NCBI RefSeq assembly: GCF_964355755.1
Contig: NC_092676.1
Span: forward strand, 15,670,288 to 15,734,287
Origin: Antedon mediterranea
Lineage: Eukaryota; Echinodermata; Crinoidea; Comatulida; Antedonidae
Direction of reading: 5' to 3'
DNA: 64,000 nucleotides
Positions 59,166 through 64,000 of this stretch are shown piece after piece. Every line of letters starts with the position of its first letter. The stretch's first letter is position 1. Under the pieces are notes generated by a model. It worked only from the letters and a program-made list of their open reading frames with translations, was not told the origin of the DNA and searched no databases. Both the position numbers and the translations under genes were made by a program.

Positions 59166-59940
59166 TTACAAAATCAACTCTAGAACATTTTTCAATATCA
59201 AAACAAAACAAAAAAAGTTGAACTTGGTTATTAAATAGTTTTCAAGAATATGCTTTCTGCATAGTACATGTTTGCAATGAAAAGCGTCTATAAATACTTT
59301 GTGCATAGCTAATTCATCATGTGTACCTTTTCCAATTCTTAACACCATTGCTAATAAAATTATACTTTAAGAAACTGTAGAATTCTGCAAATGCTAATTA
59401 GCTAATTATTATGGTGTAACATAGGGTAAAAAAAATATGGAGGGTCATTGTCCATTTTAGTAATCAGCAGGTTTTTGTATACCATTAGCGTGAGATAAGT
59501 TTTGTCTAAATTGAAGGTCTTGTCAATCCCTGGAACTATTTTTCCGGAACAGAATCTTTTAATGTCATTTATTTGGTCTTTCGTAAAAAGCACAAATGCA
59601 GGTGCTTGTCCTTTATGAATAATGCCTTTTTAAAGAAATCATAACTGTCTGTCAACATGTTCAAAATTTATAAAAACTTCATCAGCATAATTTTGGCTGT
59701 ATATTTACAAATTTCATTGTTTGTGTCCATATTGCGTTTGAACGTTTCATCATTGGTGAAATCAGTAAACCTGTTATGGAAAATCGTACTCTGAAAAACT
59801 GTAATCTTCACTTTTGTTGTAATGTTGACGCAGATGGTTTATTAGGTGATTTCTGTCTGGTTGGTTGTCGATTCTTCTGTTTTTGTAAAGCCTCTTCGAC
59901 TGTCGGCGAATCTTTATCAGACGATGACATCTATTAAGAA
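59166..59940 (-). mobile_element. degraded MULE-like transposase pieces
   Basis: The minus strand shows IVPGIDKTFNLDKTYLTLMV (59593-59402 frame), then further on GKGTHDELAMHKVF and KHVLCRKHILENYL (59348-59166 frame). The pattern D-T-F-N-L ... C-x-x-H-x-x-E-N is that of the DDE core of Mutator-like transposases common in invertebrates. Upstream, 59932-59810 encodes an N-terminal-like peptide, MSSSDKDSPTVEEALQKQK, ending at a stop. The pieces are in different frames with stops between, so the element is inactive. Confidence 0.5.
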
Positions 59941-61070
59941 ATAATAAGAAATTAAGGCAAAACAAAATCATTTAATATCGCTGTCGTTAAATTAGGATTG
60001 GCATTGAGCATATATTTGACTCGTTCCATAGTAAAGTGTCCCTTAGAGGTTCCATGTTTTCTTTGCTTTTTCGAAACTTCCTTTCAGATAATGGAGATTG
60101 GACTCCCATGTTGATTTAGTTGCACTCTTGGTTGAAAGTTCTGTTTAGAATCCTGAAACGAGCATCTGTGATACCGTTAATGGTGGATAGATAGACATTT
60201 ATTGGTCTTTAGAGTGCTATGGCGAGTGCATGAATAGTCCATGACGAAGAAAACGCATCTCTTGAATATTCCTGCACTGCTGTTTGATAATCTGGAGAAA
60301 CCCGAATCAATAGTTTATGCCAGGGTGTAGTATGCTTTCCTTTCTGAGAAGGGAGCCATTAGGTGATTTCTGTCTGGTTGGTTGTCGATTCTTCTGTTTT
60401 TAGAAAGCCTCTTCGACTGTCGGCGAATCTTCATCAGACGATGACATCTATTAAGAAATAATAAGAAATTAAGGCAAAACAAAATCATTTAATATCGCTG
60501 TTGTTTGAATTAGGATTGGCGTAGTATTGAGCATGTATTGACTCGTTCCATAGTAAAGTTTCCCTTTAATAGAGGTGTACCCTGGTATACCCAAATGCGA
60601 GGTTCCCCTATGTAGATGGTCTCAGTGCACCATGTTGAGAAGTACAGTATATGCTGTAGCCTGAATTACTAATGTTTATCCATTGAAATATTTAGTACCT
60701 TGATACCTAAGTGCATGGTTTAGGACTACTGGTTAATGTTATAACTTCTGGTTTCAAGAGAGCCAACAATTGCACCAATTTACTAGGAGTAGCCCATGTT
60801 TTCTTTGCTTTTTCAAAACTTGCCTTCACATAAATGAGAGTGGACTCCCTTGTTGATTTAGTTGCACTCTTGGTTGAAAGTTCTGTTTAGAATCCTGAAA
60901 CTGGCATCTGTGATACCGTTAATGGTGGATAGATAGACATTTATTGGTCTTTAGAGTTGTATGGCGAGTGCATGAATAGTCCATGCCGAAGAAAATGCAT
61001 CTCTTGAATATTCCTGCATCACTGTTTGATAATCTGGAGAAACCCGAATCAATAGTTTATGCCAGGATGT
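59841..61070. repeat. tandem duplication, units of about 490 and 710 bp
   Basis: AGGTGATTTCTGTCTGGTTG, ATCGCTG and TTGGCAT/TTGGCGT blocks, TTTAGTTGCACTCTTGGTTG, GGTGGATAGATAGACATTTA and GTTTATGCCAGG(G/A)TGTA occur in the same order in 59841-60332 and 60359-61070. The second copy has about 220 bp extra near 60555-60790. Differences are few, so the duplication is fairly recent. It includes the MSSSDKDSPTVEE coding piece of the MULE-like remnant. Confidence 0.8.
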
Positions 61071-61370
61071 AATAGCATAGTAGTTAATTGTGAGCAGTAA
61101 AGTATAGTATACTTGTTTAAAAACACCATGTGGTGTAATTGGCTATATAAGCAGTACTGTATCTTGAAACTTATTGTGTGTGGGTATAAATTACATTTGG
61201 CTCTTGTGACCCACAGTTTACAAACATTTTCAGATGGTGCGTTTACTAAGTCATATGGCAATGTAATCCAGTGATTTATTATTCTCAAGCTAAAAGAGCT
61301 CAGTTCCAAACCCTTCTTCATTACAGGCCTATATAATTTCATGATTGAAAATGTTCATCTGGTTTGTAGA

Positions 61371-61520
61371 TATAAGTTATTTTGGAAATATTCTTTTTTT
61401 TCAAACCAACAATTAGTAAACTAACCTTCTTGACAGTTTCGCTGTCCTGATCGGACAGCTTCTTCAGAAATAAACTAATTGTTGGTTTGAAAAAAAAGAA
61501 TATTTCCAAAATAACTTATA
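61371..61520. mobile_element. 150-bp hairpin MITE with 47-bp perfect inverted repeats
   Basis: Arms 61371-61417 and 61474-61520 are perfect reverse complements: TATAAGTTATTTTGGAAATA to start, TATTTCCAAAATAACTTATA to end. The 56-bp loop holds GACAGTTTCGCTGTCC and TCGGACAGCTTCTTCAG. The perfect arms imply recent activity. TA dinucleotides at both edges would fit a Tc1/mariner-type MITE, but this is not proof. Confidence 0.88.
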
Positions 61521-61823
61521 TAATTTCAGATTATGTTCACAGGTAATGCTATCCGTATGCAAGGTAAAAAATATTGAAGAACTTGTATTGACTTTTCCTG
61601 TAAGAATTTTGTACGTTTCAATTAGGTCTCCTCTTAACCTTCTGACTGCTAGTGGGTAGAGATTTAATTAATAATCTAGTACTGAACACCACCTCATTAA
61701 ACAGAACAATTTGTCGAAAATTGTAAATACTGTATGAGACTAACATCTAAATGAATTTTGTTTTCCAGTTTGTTATAAAAATTCAATATAGGCATTTAAA
61801 AGGTGGTAAACATTATTGAGTAG

Positions 61824-62945
61824 ATGGAGCTGGAAGTTGATAGCATTATCAAGTTGGGTGGCAGTGCTGTTACTTTTAAGGAGCAATTTGAAACACCAAA
61901 TTTAGATGCAATCAAGCAAGCTGCTGTCATGGTTTCTAAAATTAAAAAGAAAATTATCATTGTACATGGTGCTGGGTATGTATGCAGTTTATACCGTATA
62001 TAATCCCATGCTCAAGCAGAGATGGATCCAGGAGGGTAGTGCTTGAGTTGCACCTGCCCCCTTTGACAGCTAAAATGATGTTATTATTTGACTAACTATT
62101 AATATTATTATGTTGGCACTTAATTCCCTGTTAAAAAAAATCCTGGATCCACCCCTGTTGAGTAAAATCCGACTCACTTTATTTAAATTTTAAGGCTGCA
62201 TTCAGACACAGTAAAAAGTGTATTTTATGAATGTTCAGTTTACGAATCATCGATTTTACAAATGGGTTTTGACATGGTTGACGTCATTAACGAACAAATG
62301 AAATGTTTAAATAATTGATTTCCTACTTGAACTTAAGTTCAAAATGATTCGTATCGGTGTACGTAAGCTCTGTGAAACTATTTTTACTCATATGTTGACT
62401 TATGAATAAGAACGAAATAAGGTTTTAATTTTGTGAAACTTGAATACAACAGAAACAGAAATCTTTCTTTACGATAAGAGCAATTCATGAATGGAATAGT
62501 CTGTCTGATGGGATTTTAAAATTCATTCCATAAATATTTAAAAGAATGAACTGGAAAAATTTTCAGTATAAAATAGTTTTAAAAAGGCATCGAATAAAAA
62601 TATAGTGCGCCCCTCTACTTTTTTTTTCCAGAATGCTTGGTGATGTTCATTTCAACATTTTATATTATGCATAAAATTTGATTTTTTGATTGTTTAATTT
62701 TGATTTGAGTAAGATCCAATTAAGAATAATTTTGTATTTTTTGTTCCCTCAGCTGCAATCATTGTATTGAGGGATGTAGTCCCTCAGTGTTTAACAAACT
62801 AATATTCTAACACACTTTCTTCTTTCAAAGGTCCTTTGGTCATTTTCAGGCTAATAAATACTGTGTAGCTCAAGGGTGGAGTGGGCACACTAACTGTGAC
62901 ATTGTACGCAATGGCTTTGCACTAACAAGGATGTCAGTTCTTAAG
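61824..62945 (+). CDS. isopentenyl phosphate kinase, first two exons
   Basis: Amino-acid-kinase-fold enzyme that phosphorylates isopentenyl phosphate to IPP in the alternative mevalonate route. Exon 1 (61824-61975) starts at ATG and encodes MELEVDSIIKLGGSAVTFK up to IIIVHGAG. Exon 2 (62831-62945) continues SFGHFQANKYCVAQGW and GFALTRMSVLK, with a GTAAAG donor. IKLGGS and HGAGSFGHFQA (nucleotide/phosphate loop and catalytic His) are diagnostic of the family. Exon 3 onward is not found within the last 1 kb, so the gene continues beyond the window. The 89 codons visible are about a third of the usual length. No lesion seen. Confidence 0.92.
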
Positions 62946-62971
62946 GTAAAGTTTTGCATGGCGAAATCAAA

Positions 62972-63093
62972 TGTTGATATAAGTTTGCGGGACACTGCTT
63001 ATGTTAGTTCTGAAAAGAACTGTTGAGTTTCTCGACGTTTCGATCAATATGCTTTGATCGTTCTACGTGGTGTACCTCAAACTTATATCAACA
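62972..63093. mobile_element. short hairpin element in IPK intron 2
   Basis: TGTTGATATAAGTTTG (62972-62987) and CAAACTTATATCAACA (63078-63093) are perfect inverted repeats around a loop with CTCGACGTTTCGATC and GATCGTTCTACG. Probably a small MITE. Confidence 0.7.
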
Positions 63094-63717
63094 ATATATA
63101 GTTGTATAATGCAAATTTATCCAATATACTTTGAAGCTAAATTCTAATAATTCCATTCTACTATGTATTCAATTTGTTTGTTAATATACCATATGGGCCA
63201 CTGTCAAAATCATGAGAAAAGGGCAAATTAAAGAATTGCACGTATACACAAAAAATGAGCCTTTTGTAATTGTATATATTTAGGGGATCTGAAAACATGA
63301 TTTCAATTGTTAGCATTAGTATCTATTTTAAGTTCTACTGTTCCAAATGACTTATTTTCAAAATAATAATTGCTTAATTATGATATAATTTTAACTGCAC
63401 AGGCATGAATCCTAAAATGATAAGGACAGATTTGACCAGGTAGTAATTGTATAAAATAGGCCTACATGTAGAAGACTTATGTGTTCTTAATGACCGACTC
63501 ATTAAAACCAGTTCTTGTTTTGTACACTAGCGCTTTTTAGTTTAACAGGCTATTTCCTAGTACATAAATATCTTCAGCTAGGAGAGATATGTTTTGACGT
63601 TTATAAAATTCCTTACCCTCGGCTCTAAGTCCCGGGAAAAATGGCCGTCAATTTACTATGAAGTTCCTCTCTGTTAATAAAAAGTTTAATTGATGAGGTA
63701 GTACAGTAGTAGAGAAT

Positions 63718-63954
63718 TCAGAGATAAAAATCTGTGAATTCTGTTTTATGATATTGAAATATCTCCGTCAAATTTTCAATGATAGTTAGCCCAAGTACAT
63801 TATGGTCTGTCGACTGAAGCAAATCAAATATGGCAGTCATGGTTTGTTGCGTTGCAATCTTACCGACTAGGCCTGGTCTAGGCGATGGAAATCCCGGTAG
63901 AAAAACACTTTCAAATGTTATTTCACTTAATTCATTTGAAATAGTCTGGTACAA
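63718..63954 (-). other. possible minus-strand coding piece inside IPK intron
   Basis: The frame reads protein-like (ISNELSEITFESVFLPGF, TMTAIFDLLQSTDHNVLG, LTIIENLTEIFQYH). It opens with a TTG, not ATG. A strong donor-like GTAAGA follows FPSPRPGLV, and the first in-frame ATG lies later. It could be an exon of an opposite-strand gene running from beyond the window edge, or chance. I do not recognise it. Confidence 0.25.
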
Positions 63955-64000
63955 GATACTAGTATAGTGAGATTGTTTATTGTATAATAATCACCGATTA

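Overview
The window looks like nuclear DNA of a marine invertebrate. Genes are split by many AT-rich introns with ordinary GT-AG sites, there are tRNA-derived SINEs and several LINE families, and AGGCCTA-type words recur. An isopentenyl phosphate kinase gene is present, a gene found in many invertebrates but not in vertebrates. An echinoderm or related deuterostome is my best guess, but I cannot prove the species from the sequence alone.

Layout. (1) 2.1-9.1 kb, plus strand: nine 3' exons of UMP synthase (OPRTase plus ODCase), with a Ty3/gypsy gag remnant in one intron. (2) 9.7-11.3 kb, minus strand: a five-exon gene for a secreted 280-aa protein that I do not recognise, including a 34-nt microexon. 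(3) 12.9-13.9 kb, plus strand: a two-exon YHYH-domain protein, probably GPI-anchored. (4) 14.3-15.0 kb: a GTCGG-repeat element that recurs near 37.8 and 48.7 kb. (5) 15.5-20.8 kb: wreckage of an adintovirus/Maverick-like element. Its packaging-ATPase homology is split into two halves about 3 kb apart. A spliced unknown gene and a SOCS-box ORF with one in-frame TGA lie between the halves, followed by a broken small basic protein, a truncated capsid-like ORF on the other strand and a frameshifted minor-capsid-like ORF.

(6) 23.0-38.2 kb, plus strand: a tandem cluster of three related immunoglobulin-superfamily genes. Gene A looks intact and secreted (3 Ig domains). Gene B has a frameshift in its V domain and its tail is cut off by a truncated LINE. 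Gene C looks intact: signal peptide, three Ig domains, membrane span and a tyrosine-rich tail. Ghost exons and duplicated tail exons show rapid gain and loss. All the Ig exons have phase-1 boundaries, so they can be added or lost without shifting the frame.

(7) 39.5 kb: a tRNA-like gene with an unusual AUC anticodon. (8) 40.3-56.6 kb: dense nested transposons. A Tx1/L1-like LINE is interrupted by a 4.6-kb foldback-type structure with inverted minisatellite arms, which itself holds an L2/CR1-like LINE and a small foldback MITE with an exact 7-bp target duplication. A second large foldback element with inverted minisatellite arms and a 6-bp target duplication lies at 52.1-54.4 kb. (9) 57.7-61.1 kb: degraded MULE-like transposase pieces and a tandem duplication. 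(10) 61.8 kb to the end, plus strand: the first two exons of isopentenyl phosphate kinase.

The host genes do not form one pathway. UMP synthase serves pyrimidine synthesis, isopentenyl phosphate kinase serves isoprenoid metabolism, and the Ig cluster suggests cell-surface recognition.
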